A DNA stretch of 64,000 bases. It comes from Dactylorhiza incarnata. Its lineage: Eukaryota; Streptophyta; Magnoliopsida; Asparagales; Orchidaceae. Below the pieces are notes generated by a model, which saw nothing but the letters and a program-made list of their open reading frames with translations, did not search any database and had not been told where the DNA came from. This document shows, piece by piece, positions 22,237 through 33,392 of the stretch. How positions within the stretch are numbered: position 1 is the stretch's first letter; each line of letters opens with the position of its first letter. Location: NCBI GenBank assembly GCA_033032865.1, contig JAWHQI010000503.1, positions 930,001 through 994,000 of the forward strand. Reading direction: 5' to 3'. The position numbers and the translations under genes were made by a program.

Positions 22237-22754
22237 GTATGGGGTTTTTGATTTAAAAGTTTTTGATTCAAAATTTTTAGAGATTTGTGATTTTGAAAAG
22301 GAGAGAAGATGAAAAATGTGTTTTTCATTTTACCTTTGATGAATGGTGTAGATCTTTGAAGTTTTGTGTAGAAAAGGTGTAGATCTAGTGTAAATCAAGT
22401 GGATCTTGGTGGATCTTGTTTGGATTTTGTGATTTTTAGGGTTTAAGTGTTGTATTTTTGGGGTTTAAGTGTTGTACATGGTTTAATTTCAAAAATGGAA
22501 GATTTTTCTTTTGTAGAAGGTTGAAGAAGATGAATAGTAAGGATATGTGAGAAGATGTAGTTTTGTTCTAGATGGAAAAAAAATTTAACAGAAATATAGC
22601 TTGATTTTAAGTAGATCTGGAAGTGTAGTTGAAAAATTTAAATAAAAGTTCACTTGAGTACTGTCGGAATTTTCCGACAGTCAATGTCGCCTGTGCAACA
22701 TTGTTCCAGTGCACAGAACTTGTTTAATTCATTTTTGTTATGTTATGTTTGCAG
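22237..22754 (+). other. Probable 5'-UTR intron of the D antisense gene
   Basis: AAG/GTATGG at 22236/22237 and TTATGTTTGCAG/A at 22754/22755 are good plant splice sites around 518 bases of T-rich sequence. The ATG follows one base after the acceptor. A further box pair lies inside (about 22662-22700). cDNA would settle it. Confidence 0.65.
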
Positions 22755-22755
22755 A

Positions 22756-23871
22756 ATGGCTTCCAGTTCTAAGGCACGAAGGAGTACGTCTAAAGATGCG
22801 CATAGTTCGTATCAAGTTTACCCTGGGATTGAGAAAGCTATAATTGGAGTAGCAAAATATGTAGAGTTTGATTCTCCGAAGCACGATCATATCTATGATC
22901 ATCTTGCGAATGCAGGTATAATTTCAGTAATCACAGCAGATACGTTCTCATCCTTTTTGATTCGAGAATTTTATAATCATTTGGAAGACCCGAGTTATAC
23001 TGAATTGGATGGGGGAGTGAGATCTAGAATCCAAGGTCAACAAGTGGAAATAACACATGTTGATCTTAGAGAGGAATTCGGTCTTCTTATGAGTGAACAT
23101 ATGCCTGATATAGTAGAGAGATATAGAAAGGATAGATATTGGACCCTTGTAAACATGAGTTTACATGGAAGTCAAAAGAAGACCCTAACCACTGAAGTTT
23201 CGTCACTCACTCCGGATGCATATTTAGTCCAAGATATATTAAGGAACTCAGTTATGTTAAAGAGTGGAGATACAAGGAGTATCACGGCATAGTTGACGCT
23301 CATTACTTACTTTATTATGGAGGAGGAACCTTTTGATGTAGTGGACTTCATCATTTCTCAGATTCGGTATGCTTTTAGATTAAAACACCCGAAATGGGTG
23401 AAGATTCATACTTTGCCAATGGGGGCAATAATTCAACGTATACTATATTAGAAGTATGAATGGATAGTTCAAGATTCGTACTTTGATGATTGTTTTCCTG
23501 AGATATACTATACGGGAACTATGAGAGTGAAGAAGACTCAGAAAAAGCCTCATCCTGGAATTGAGATTAGAGAGCCTACAATTCCTAGGGGAGGATCACT
23601 ACGAGAGTCTATAGATGATCTGCGTGATTCCTTTGAGGATCACAAGAAGGAAGTGAAGAAAGATCGTAGTAGAATGCAGAAGTTTATGAAATTTTTGGTG
23701 AAAGGTTTGAAGTTAAAGCCTACTCCGGAAGAAGCGGCCGAATGGCAAATTCCAGATGAAGAACCGCCACGCCAATTGGTGAGGTGGACTCGACATGGTA
23801 AGGTCGTAAGACGAGGACCTCCAGAAGACTGTCCAGAGAGCAGCGGGGCTGGTTATGAGGATTCTGAGTAG
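22756..23871 (+). pseudogene. D antisense gene: putative plant transposon-type protein, two internal stops
   Basis: From the ATG at 22756 one frame runs 371 codons to TAG 23869-23871, interrupted by TAG at 23290 and TAG at 23449. The N-terminal half (FYNHLEDPSYTELDGGVRSR, then DLREEFGLL) resembles the 'putative plant transposon protein' domain found in extra genes of plant LTR elements. The C-terminal third is basic and helical (RESIDDLRDSFEDHKKEVKK). No membrane segment is seen. The gene lies between pol and the 3' LTR and points toward the end of pol, so D would make overlapping or convergent transcripts. The function is unknown. Confidence 0.72.
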
Positions 23872-23896
23872 TTATCATCAGGGTGCTGCTTCTGAC

Positions 23897-23941
23897 TGAT
23901 GTTGGAATTTTCCGACATCCACTGTCGCCTGGGCGACAGTG
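23897..23941 (+). repeat. Box pair just after the D antisense gene
   Basis: TTGGAATTTTCCGACA and CTGTCGCCTGGGCGACAG sit about 30 bases past the stop codon, so boxes bracket the gene at both ends. They could act in termination or as a second regulatory site. Confidence 0.75.
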
Positions 23942-24109
23942 AATTTGCCCAAATTTCATTTTCTGTTATCTGAACTTGATCCTATGTTGATTTCTACTAT
24001 TTTTTGTGAAACAATTTTATGTAATACTAATTATGTGTGAATTTTTCTTAAGTAATTCAAATTCTATGGTTTGATTTAAAATTGAGTCTTTCTTTTTTAA
24101 AATGTATAG

Positions 24110-24316
24110 GTTTTGTGATATATATTTTTTTAATTTTATAGGTCATAAGTAGTGATATAATTCAAATGAGTAATTCAAATTCTATATATATTTTTTTAAT
24201 TTTATAGGTCATAAGTAGTGAATGTCTATGTTTTGATCATTTAAGATTTAGTTTTTCTTTTTAAAATGTATAGCTATTGTGATGTTTTTAATTTTATAGG
24301 TTATAAGTAGTGATAT
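24110..24316 (-). repeat. Three TTTTAATTTTATAGGTCATAAGTAGTG repeats at the pol 3' end
   Basis: A unit of the type ATTTTATAGGTCATAAGTAG occurs near 24133, 24206 and 24290, in the gap where the antisense gene and pol converge. The AT-rich content suggests poly(A) or termination signals for one or both transcripts. Confidence 0.6.
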
Positions 24317-24318
24317 AA

Positions 24319-27300
24319 TCATTGTGAAATGTCTAGGATTCCCAATTCTAGCCTAAGCATAGAAAAACGGGAATCCGGTAACGGTTTAGTGAATATATCC
24401 GCTAGTTGATTATCCGTGCCTATAAATGAAATTTTTATGTGGTTATTTTTAATATGATCTCTAATAAAATGATGTCTCACATCAATATGCTTAGACCTTG
24501 AATGATGGACCGGGTTGTATGTTAAATCAATTGCACTTTTATTATCACACCATAATTCAATAGTTTGTTGTTTAATATTAAAGACTTCTAAAGTTTGTTT
24601 CATCCAAAGAGCTTGTGCACAACAACTACCAAGGGCGATGTATTCGGCCTCGGTGGTTGAGAGGGCAACAAAATTCTGTTTCCTACTCGACCATGAAATG
24701 AGTGAAGGGCCTAAAAAGTGACAAGTGCCACTAGTGCTTTTCCTATCTAGTGAACAACCGGCATAATCAGAATCAGAGTAGCCAAAAAGAGTAAAATCAT
24801 CGCTATGAGGATACCATAAACCAAGTTTAGATGTGCCAATTAAATATCTAAAAATTCTTTTTACCACTTTTAAATGTGATTCTTTGGGATCGGCTTGAAA
24901 TCTAGCACATAAACAAACTGAAAACATAATATCCGGTCTAGAAGCAGTTAAATATAAAAGTGAACCTATCATGCCTCTATATAAAGTTTGATCTATTGAT
25001 ATTCCGTTTTCATCTTTTCCTAATTTTAAAGATACACTCATAGGAGTATTTGCTTGTTTGAGATTTTCAAATCCAAATCGTTTTAAAACATCATGAATAT
25101 ATTTTGATTGGTTAATAAAAACTCCATCATGTTTTTGAACAATTTGAAATCCTAAGAAATATTTTAATTCTCCTACCATACTCATCTCAAATTCACTTTC
25201 CATCATTTTTACAACAAAATTACACAACTCTTCATTAGTGGCACCAAAAATAATATCATCAACATAGATTTGTAAAACAATTAAATCATCATCTACTTGC
25301 TTAATGAAGAGTGTACAATCAACACCACCCATTTTAAAACTATTTTGTAATAAATATATAGTCAATCTATCATACCATGCTCGTGGTGCTTGTTTTAAAC
25401 CATACAAAGCTTTTAAAAATCTATATACGCGATTAGGAAATTTTTCATTTACAAATCCTGGGGGTTGTTCAACATAAATTTCTTCTTTAATCAACCCGTT
25501 TAAAAATGCAGTTTCAATATCCATTTGCAATAATTTAAACCTTTTATGACTAGCAAATGCAACAAAAATTCTAACTGCTTCCAATCGTGCTACGAGTGCA
25601 AATGTTTCATCAAAATCTACCCCTTCAATTTGATTATATCCTTTCGCTACAAGCCTAGCTTTATTTCTAGTGACCCTAGACTCACTATCTAATTTGTTTT
25701 TGAAAATCCATTTGACTCCTACCACAGGATGATCACTAGGTCTATCTACAAGAATCCAAACTTTATTTCTTTCAAATTGGTTAAGTTCTTCATTCATAGC
25801 TAGAAACCAAGATTCATCATTTAAAGCGGTGGCAACATCTTTTGGTTCTATATTTGAGACAAAACATAAATTTGAAAAACTTTCATGTAAACTAGAATGT
25901 GTACGTACCCCACTTAATGGTTCTCCAATAACAAGTTCTTGCGGATGATCTTTTGAGAACCTTCGCTCGGTTGGAGGTACATATCCTTGTTCTTCTTCTT
26001 CTTCACCATCTTTTTCGTCTTCTTTCTCCACTTTTTCTTCATCATCATTATCATCATCATTTTTCCTCAGATTTTGTTCCACATCTTCTTCATTTTTCTC
26101 ATTACCTGCAACTTTAGTATTTTCTACACAAGAAATATTTTCATCAAATTTTACATGAATAGATTCTTCAACCACTTTAGTACATTTATTATAATCTCTA
26201 TAGGCCTTGCTAGTTGAAGAATAACCAATGAAAATTTTCTCATCACATTTTTCATCAAATTTGCCTAAGTTATCTTTTGTATTCAAAATAAAGCATTTAC
26301 AACCAAAAACTTTAAAGTAAGATACATTTGGTTTTCTTTGAAAATAAATTTCATAAGGAGTTAATTGTAATGTGGGACGAATCATGACACGATTAATAAT
26401 ATAACATGCAGTACTAACGGCTTCGGCCCAAAAATATTTTGGCAATTTAAATTCACAAAGCATAGTACGTCCTAATTCTTGAAGTGTTCTATTTTTCCTC
26501 TCCACTACACCATTTTGTTGTGGTGTGCGTGGAGCGGAAATTCGTGTTTTATCCCAAATTTATTACAATATGAAATAAATTTTTCATTATCAAAATCTCC
26601 TCCATGATCTGATCTAATGCATTTTACTTTTAAATCAAGTTCATTTTGAATACGTGAAATTAGTTTTACAAATTCATCAAAAGCATCAGATTTTGAATTT
26701 AAAAACAATGTCCAACAAAATCTAGAATAATCATCAATAATAACAAACGTATATTTTCTACCTCCTAGACTTTGTGTAGAAATTGGACCAAACAAGTCCA
26801 TATGTAATAAATGTAAAGGTCTAGTAGTAGAAATAACATTTTTGCTTTTAAAAGATGATTTTGTAAACTTTCCTTTTTGGCATGGTGAACATAATGAAGA
26901 ACGCTTTCCATTCAAATTTGGTAAACCTTTTATAATTTTATTTTTAGAAAGCTTTACTATGCGTTTGGCACTAGAATGCCTAGTCTCCTATGCCATAATT
27001 CAAGTTCATCATTCTTTGAAATAAAACATTTAAGTGTAGAATGAGATAAATCATGAAAGGTGATTGTATAGACATTGTTTATTCTTGGTGTAGTAAGTAC
27101 GATTTCATTTGTTTTAGAATTAATAATTTTGCAAAGGTTTGAGCTAGAGTCAAATAGAACATTTAGATTTTTATCACATAGTTGACTAATAGAAATTAAA
27201 TTATGTTTCAAACCTTTAACATATAAAACATTTGAAATTTTAAATTCTTCGTTACCTACTACTCCAATGCCTTTGACTTTACCCTTGCCATTATCTCCAA

Positions 27301-27424
27301 ATGTCACTGTTCCACTTTTCTTCATCTCCAGGCTAAGGAACTTTGATTTATCGCCCGTGATGTGTTTTGAACATCCAGAGTCTAAATACCACACGTCTTC
27401 CTTGTTCCTAGCCTGCACGCACAC
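24319..27424 (-). pseudogene. pol: D pol: protease, integrase, RT, RNase H (two 1-base deletions)
   Basis: Minus strand, Copia order. Protease VWYLDSGCSKH (27375) carries the D-S-G motif. The pre-integrase LWHRRLG region ends in a frameshift near 26965 (one C missing). Integrase (26915-26400) has Asp in HMDLFGP and SDHGGDF and Glu in [10 protein letters not shown]; a missing T near 26535 shifts it. An Asp/Glu-rich linker (about 26110-25970) follows. RT (25900-25150) has YVDDIIFG near 25266. RNase H (24800-24330) has [16 protein letters not shown] and CDNKSAID. The last 728 codons are open, so RT and RNase H look chemically intact. Confidence 0.92.
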
Positions 27425-29395
27425 CTAAAAAGATGATGAGAGTAAAGATCTGGTTACCCAAGTGGTCGATCCCATGGTATAGGTGGACGCCTTAGGTACC
27501 CAGATTTGTTTAACATTAATTTTTCCTTTCTTCCAACATGAGCCCGAGATGTGACCAAATCAATGACATTTGGCACATACAATGAATGGTGAGGAACCAT
27601 TTTTCAATGGTTTCTCTGGACTCTTGCTGGTGAAAACATCTTTATGTGTGGACTTAGATAAATTTTCATTTTGAAAAACAGGTTTTTTGAACCTGGAGCT
27701 GTCGCTGGTTCCGACAGCAGCTGTCGGAAATTTCCGACAGCTTCCAGAGCTTCCAGAAACGTATCCTAGCCCAAATTTTGCTGTCCCATGGCATTGGTTG
27801 GCTAAAAGCATATCTAGAGATTTTTTTCCAATACCAAATTTTCTAATTGCCATGTTCAACTCATTTACTTTGGACTTTAAAATTGAATTTTCTTTTACTA
27901 TCATGCCACATCTATTTGAAACACTTTTCTTATAATTCTCTAATTGAGAATGAGAGGTTTTAACAACTTTTTCTAAATCTTTTTTCTCTTTTAGAAGTTG
28001 ATCAATTTTTTGATCGGACTTAGAAATAGTGTTTTCAAGTTCTTTTATCCTTGTCGAAGAGTGATCACACTCTTGACAAATTTCCTTCTCGTTCCCAATA
28101 GATTTCAAATCATTTGATAACTTTTTATTTACTTTCAAAAGAACTTTGTTTTCAGATTTTAAAAAATCAATTTGTTTTAGGCTTTTATCCAAAAAATTGC
28201 AAGTTTTCATAAATTCAGAATATAAATCTTCATAAGATGGAGGAGTTACCTCAGTGTCGCTTTGGACACTGCAATCGTCGTCAGATGACGCATTTTCTTT
28301 CCCCATCAAGCAGACATTTCCCTCCTCTTCCTCCTGTGTTGAGGAATCACTTTCTTCACCAGACGAAGAATCATCCCAAGTCTCTGCCTTTAACACTTTC
28401 TTCTTGTAACTTTTATCGTGCCTCTTTGCTTTTTGCTCTTTTAGATACTTTGGGCACTTGCTTCTGATATGACCAATCTTCTTGCAATGGTAGCACTCTG
28501 GTTGTGGACGCTCCTCTTCATTATCTATTTTTCCTTTGCCTTTTTGGTAGGCAAAATCGTTCTTTTTGAAAAATCTCTTAAATGAATTTCTCCTCTCCGG
28601 ATTTCTCATAAACTTCTTAAAGTTCCTCACAAACAGTCCTTCCTCATCTTCCTCACTTTCTTCAGATTCAGTTTCAACTTATTTTTTAGATTTCAACGCC
28701 AAGCTTTTCTTTTTGGGCTCCAAATTGTACTCTTGGCTTTGAATCTTCAACTCCACTTCATGGGTTTTTAGATTCCCAATGAGGCTCTCCAATTGTAAGG
28801 TCTTAAGATCATGTGACTCAGAAATTGCAGTCACTTTAGGATTGAACTTCGGGGGAAGTGATCTTAAGATTTTCCTCACTAAATCTCCATTGGAGATAAC
28901 CTTACCCAACACCTTTGAATCGTGTACGATTTTAGTAAATCGTGTGTACATTGTATCAATTTCTTCATCCACCTCCATTTTGAATCTTTCGAATTCTGAC
29001 TATAGTTGAAATAGCTTTGAATCCTTTACCTGCGAAGTACCTTCATGAGTGATTTCTAAAAGATTCCAAATTTCATATGCAGTATCACAAGCACAAACTC
29101 TATTAAATTCAGTGCGATCTAGTGCGCAAATTAAAGCATTCATGGCTTTTGCATTGTTTTTACATCTTAATTTATCATTGTCATCCCACTTGTCTTTGGG
29201 TTTGGCCATAGTTACATCTCCTACAACAATTGTTGGAGAAGAATAACTCGTCTCGAACATATTCCAAACTTCCATGTCGAGAGCTATTAGAAAACACCGC
29301 ATTCGGGTTTTCCAATAGTTATAGTCTGTGCCCGTAAAAAGTGGTGGCCTACTAATTCCTTGCCCCTCAACGAACGCGTGATCGTTGTGCGCCAT
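27425..29395 (-). pseudogene. gag: D gag with two zinc knuckles, three stops and terminal UAG
   Basis: The true start is probably ATG 29395, since the longer frame upstream crosses the primer site. Capsid contains ISRPPLFTGTDYNYW and VRKILRSLPPKFNPKVTA. Knuckle one is CYHCKKIGHIRSKC (near 28500). An acidic stretch and a long coiled coil (28260-27850) follow, then family boxes, then knuckle two CAKCH*FGHISGSC (near 27570). Stops are at 29000 (Gln codon), 28679 and 27560 (Trp in the knuckle), all in one frame. A fourth, TAG 27427-27425, sits at the gag/protease boundary and is shared with B, so it may be a real control signal. Confidence 0.9.
27698..27742 (-). repeat. D family boxes inside gag
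   Basis: GCTGTCGGAAATTTCCGACA and CTGTCGGAACCAGCGACAG lie in frame between the coiled coil and the second zinc knuckle, encoding a Ser/Gly/Arg-rich loop. The cores are the same as in D's LTR and antisense promoter. Confidence 0.8.
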
Positions 29396-29430
29396 TACTC
29401 CCGGTGGTAAAACCGTTTTGGAGTAACCTC

Positions 29431-29442
29431 GCTCTGATACCA
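29431..29442 (-). promoter_or_regulatory. Primer binding site of D (initiator tRNA-Met)
   Basis: TGGTATCAGAGC on the minus strand, two bases from the LTR edge at 29445. Confidence 0.95.
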
Positions 29443-29444
29443 CG

Positions 29445-30705
29445 TGTTGGATCTTGAGGCGCCCGTAGATGGGGGGTGAATAAGGGCCTTTTAAAAATAT
29501 GATTTTTACTTAAGAATTTTAAAACAACTTTTACTTTTCTTAAAAGTTACTTATAGAAAAAATTTCAAACTAATGTAATTTTTAGAATAAATTCAAACAC
29601 AAATTTCTAAGTTAAAGATTAAACAACCATATTTTCAATTAAAGAAAAAGTCATAACTTTATAATTATGAAAATCACATACAAATAACATGATCTTAACA
29701 ATGCTTAAGATCAAGGCACAAATATGATAATAACCCTTTTACAATTTGTGTTTACCAATCCTTCTCCCAAGGATCGGAAGGCTATCACTTGTCTCTCTCT
29801 AGACCAAGCCCAAGCCTATCCTCTAGATCTTCCCAAGATCTAGATGTAGCACACAAGGCCATGATTTCCCACCAAGCCTCGCAAGGACTTGGACGCTCCG
29901 CACAAGGAAGCGATTTTCCCCTAAGCCACGCAAGGACTTAGACGTCACGCACAAGGAGACGATTTTCCTACCAATACAAAATGAAATGTATATAAATGAA
30001 AATACAATATGAAAAGAACAACTCCCTAGAAATTCAGATCTCTGAAAGGAAGGTTGAAGCCTCGAGATGATCGTTGATGAAGAAGCGCGCCCGATCTCGT
30101 CTTCAATCTCAATCCTTCTAAGCACAAATGGGAGTTGATGAGGTTCTGGAGCTCTCTGGTTCGTATGCACTCAGGAAGGGACTTGAAATTTTCAATGCTT
30201 GGAATGCACGAACAAAAGGAGCCAATATATAGAAATTTGCTGTCGCCTGGGCGACATCGGCTGTCGAAATTTCTGACAGTGCTAAACTGCCGCTCGTAGT
30301 GCTGTCGTGCGGGCAGTTGTTGTAACCTCCGAGCTGTCGCCTGGGCGATATCGATGTCGGATTTCCGACAGCGCAAAACTGCCGCTCATAGTGCTGTCGT
30401 GCGGGCAGTTGCTGTAACCTACGAGCTGTCGCCTGGGCGACATCGATGTCGGATTTCCGACAGCGCAAAACTGCGCTCATCGTGTTGCTGTGGGGGAAGT
30501 TGTTGTAACTTCTCTGCTGTCGCCTGGGCGACATCAGCTGTCGGAAAATTCCGACAGTGAAAATTTCATACTCTCAAATTGAGCTCCAGCAGAATTGTGA
30601 ACATCTCATACCTGTTACTTGCACACCATTAATAAAAATAGAATCAAATACAAACGGGACTTGGTTATTATCAAACCGGAAGAGTGCGAAACGCATGCTC
30701 CAAAA
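29445..30705 (-). repeat. 5' LTR of D
   Basis: 1261 bp, nearly identical to 19499-20768. The outer end reads CTCCAAAA where the partner has GTCCAACA. Target duplication AGTAT follows (30706-30710). The G run is shorter than in the partner. Confidence 0.93.
30222..30558 (-). promoter_or_regulatory. D U3 boxes and TATA (5' LTR copy)
   Basis: Four box pairs (30239-30558) upstream of CTATATATTGG (30232-30222) on the minus strand, as in the other LTR. One box is mutated to TGTCGAAATTTCTGACA. Confidence 0.85.
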
Positions 30706-30983
30706 AGTATGAGTAATATTTTATGTTAATCAATGATTCTTACACTCACTATTTTGGTAATCTACATGTGCTCATAATCTTAGTCTTACAAGATTGTGTA
30801 GTTTAATAGTTTTAACACATTAAGTTGTATGTATAAATTACCTACACTGTCTTTCAAACAATAAATTTCTTACACACATAGAAGTGTTAATTCAATATTG
30901 TTAATGTTTGCAACAACAAGTGAATTCGGAGACCTTTGGCCCAAACTTAAAAAAATATAATGAAATAATATGCCAAAGATAAC

Positions 30984-31072
30984 TCCACCAAGCACTACTC
31001 ACCCTCCTGATAAGTCTTAATGAGCATTGCGAGGTTGAGCACCTTGGAAAGAATTGTAAAGTGTCTTGTGCA
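30984..31072 (+). other. Conserved 88-bp noncoding block (B copy)
   Basis: Runs from CCACCAAGCACTACTCACC to GTGTCTTGTGC and matches the D copy with four transitions. It is equally placed, between pol and the purine tracts. A second, diverged copy at 31150-31224 keeps AATGAGCATTG and GAAGCACCTTGG. Confidence 0.75.
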
Positions 31073-31966
31073 AATATATTCTTTTTATCACTTCTATTTG
31101 TACACCGGATCACTTAAAATAAAATTTTTATAAAAATGCTTATGTGATCGCCAAAGCAATACCTCGCTCCCTGATTAATGAGCATTGTGTGAGTGAAGCA
31201 CCTTGGTAGTTGTACCATTTTATGTGCTTTGAAATTTTATTCTAGAATTGATGTGTGAAAGTAATTATAAGATTACAATCTTAATATTGTTTTTACTATT
31301 TCATTACATATGTCATGTGTTTTGATTAATTCACTTGTATACTTTTATCAAAACACCTTATGCGCACATCATTGTTTTTCATAAAACTTCTACTCATGAG
31401 AATTGGATCCTAATGCAGCATTACATAATTCTCTAAAAACTTAAGTAAAAGCACTAGATTGCAATGCATGACTTCTACAATGTTTTCTTTACTTAAAATA
31501 CGAATTGGTTACATTGTAGCTAGTATCTTTTTGAATATATTAAATCATGCTTGCCTACTGTTATGAAAACTTTCAAAGTTAAATGCATATTGTTGGAATG
31601 GTCAAACTATTACAAAAATATTAATCTTAGTTTTTTTTTCGCATTTCTTAATTTGATCATGTATTTCTTTTACCATGCTTACTTCTAAGGTTTTTCTTCC
31701 CTTGTGCTTGTCAAACTATATTGTGTTCTTCCAACAAGTTTCTTAAAAATTTCCAACAAGTGGTAGAATTCCTTTGGTAAAACAAAAAATGGAATGTTGT
31801 TCGTTCATGCTTATCATATCTTTTTCCGCTGTGCTACTCTCTCCCTTAGCTCGATCATGACTTACTTTATGTTGAAACAAAACTCTTAATCCTCTCTTAG
31901 TTATGTCCCAACTTTTGTCTTCTCTCTTCTAGTTTTTGTTTCAACTCCATCATCTTTTGCTAATAA

Positions 31967-32226
31967 CAAAAGGGGGAGAATAAAATGATAAATCTTAATG
32001 ATTAAAGGAGTAGGATTCACTAGATTAAGGGGGAGCATAAATCTAGTCTATGGGAGCATACCCTAAGGGGAATCAATTAAGTAGGGGGAGCACAACTTAA
32101 ACAATCTATAATTCTTATTATTGTCTCTATATTGCTTAGTGTCATATATCCTTCTAAAAACACACCTCTCTTATATATGAATCTGATTTATCTATATTGG
32201 ATTTATTATTATCAAAAGGGGGAGAT
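31967..32226 (+). promoter_or_regulatory. B multiple polypurine tracts
   Basis: AAAAGGGGGAGA near 31968, GGGGGAGC near 32029 and 32085, and a weaker copy near 32064, then AAAAGGGGGAGAT directly before the LTR (32214-32226). A Sirevirus trait. Confidence 0.85.
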
Positions 32227-33392
32227 TATTGGAACATGATTTTCCGCATCCCTTTGATTTGAGAATAACAAATCCTACTTGTATTTGATCTTGTTTGTCA
32301 TTGTGTTTTTAGCATGTAGGTTTGAACAGATATGACACTAGGTTGCAGCATTATTGGTCTGGATCTGCTCACAAACTAAAAAGAGGGATGTGGTCTAACG
32401 CCAGGCATTAGGACTTAATGTTGGGCGTTGACTCTTGTTCCCATCATGATGATTATGGCAAGGAGGGAAGCAGCCGTGATTGCAGGAGCACTTTAGGAAT
32501 GATCTGACCTAACGTCGGCGTTAGACTCAACGCCAACGTTAGGGTTTCCTAAAATGAATGTTTCCTAAAGTGCAGAATCTTCTTCTCGTTTTGAAGATAA
32601 GAGTTATCAAAACAATTCTATACTGGGTCAACGTCAGGCGTTAGACTTAACGTCGGTGTTAGCCTCCAGTCCTATGAATAGGTGGATTTCGTCTTCTCCA
32701 ACTACTGATTGAAGAGAGCCATATTCTAGCACTTCAGAAACTTTGAGAGGGCCGTATTTTTCAGACCATCATCTCCCACACAAATTCGAGAGAAGAATTC
32801 AAGGAGGATTGGATCAATGCTTACTCAACGCGAAGAACAAACGCTTCGACTTCGAGAATATTCAGCGAGCCTTCGCCATCTCCAGGAATCGTCATAGGGA
32901 GTTTTTATTTGTGTTTTGTATTTTGTTTTGTAACTCTTTCATTATTATCGTGGAGTAAATTTGTCTTGTGTTGGCGACTCTGTCTGGGTAGGACTTATGG
33001 AGGAATTCACCTCGTGTTGGCGATTGGGTCTAGGGAGTAGATCTAGGGGGTGCTCGAGGCCTTTCTGGGTATAGAAGGTCTAGAGAGGCTTGATGCCGTA
33101 TCTAGGAAGGATAGGCTAAAGCCAACCGGTTCTTGGTGAGAAGTGTCGGTATAGAAAACAAAAAGAATATTTCATATTTCGCTTTCGATTTTTAGCGTCA
33201 TATAAATAATATTTTATAATCAAATATTATATATGATAATCATGTATTTTCTTATTTGTTTTAATTAATTTACTACTCTTTACTTTTGATTCACTCTCAT
33301 TCAAATAAAATATCAAAAGTTTTTTTTATAAAGATTCAAAGTTTTCTAAAACCCTTATTCACCCCCCTCTAAGGGCGCCTCAAGATCCAACA
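32227..33392 (+). repeat. 3' LTR of B
   Basis: 1166 bp, matching 3268-4427. It ends TCCAACA, followed by duplication GGCAG (33393-33397). U3 boxes are at about 32397-32665 and TATGAATA near 32674. Two C-to-T type changes lie in the first box pair relative to the 5' copy. Confidence 0.92.

Larger units (their letters stand above)
19499..30705 (-). mobile_element. Element D: Sirevirus (Copia) with antisense gene
   Basis: An 11.2-kb element on the minus strand. LTRs are at 29445-30705 (5') and 19499-20768 (3'), flanked by AGTAT at 19494-19498 and 30706-30710. Moving 3' along the element: primer site, gag (29395-27425), pol (27424-24319), a convergent antisense gene (22132-23871, plus strand), a conserved noncoding block, several purine tracts and the 3' LTR. 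Damage is light: a handful of stops and two one-base deletions. It inserted into the 3' noncoding region of B and is younger than B. Confidence 0.93.
30711..32226 (+). other. B 3' noncoding region, third segment
   Basis: AT-rich sequence without a credible gene. It holds the conserved block (30984-31072), a diverged second copy (31150-31224) and a series of purine tracts before the 3' LTR. Confidence 0.75.
3268..33392 (+). mobile_element. Element B: Sirevirus (Copia), split by X, C and D
   Basis: Two near-identical LTRs (3268-4427 and 32227-33392) bound the element, with target duplication GGCAG at 3263-3267 and 33393-33397. The insertion lies in codons 10-12 of A's gag. B has an initiator-Met-type primer site, a Sire-type gag with two zinc knuckles, Copia-order pol to 13061, and a long 3' region. 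That region is split at 13149/18531 (by C) and 19493/30711 (by D), and ends in a purine tract abutting the LTR. Removing the three inserts and their duplications leaves about 9.8 kb, a normal Sirevirus size. All coding parts are decayed. Confidence 0.92.
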
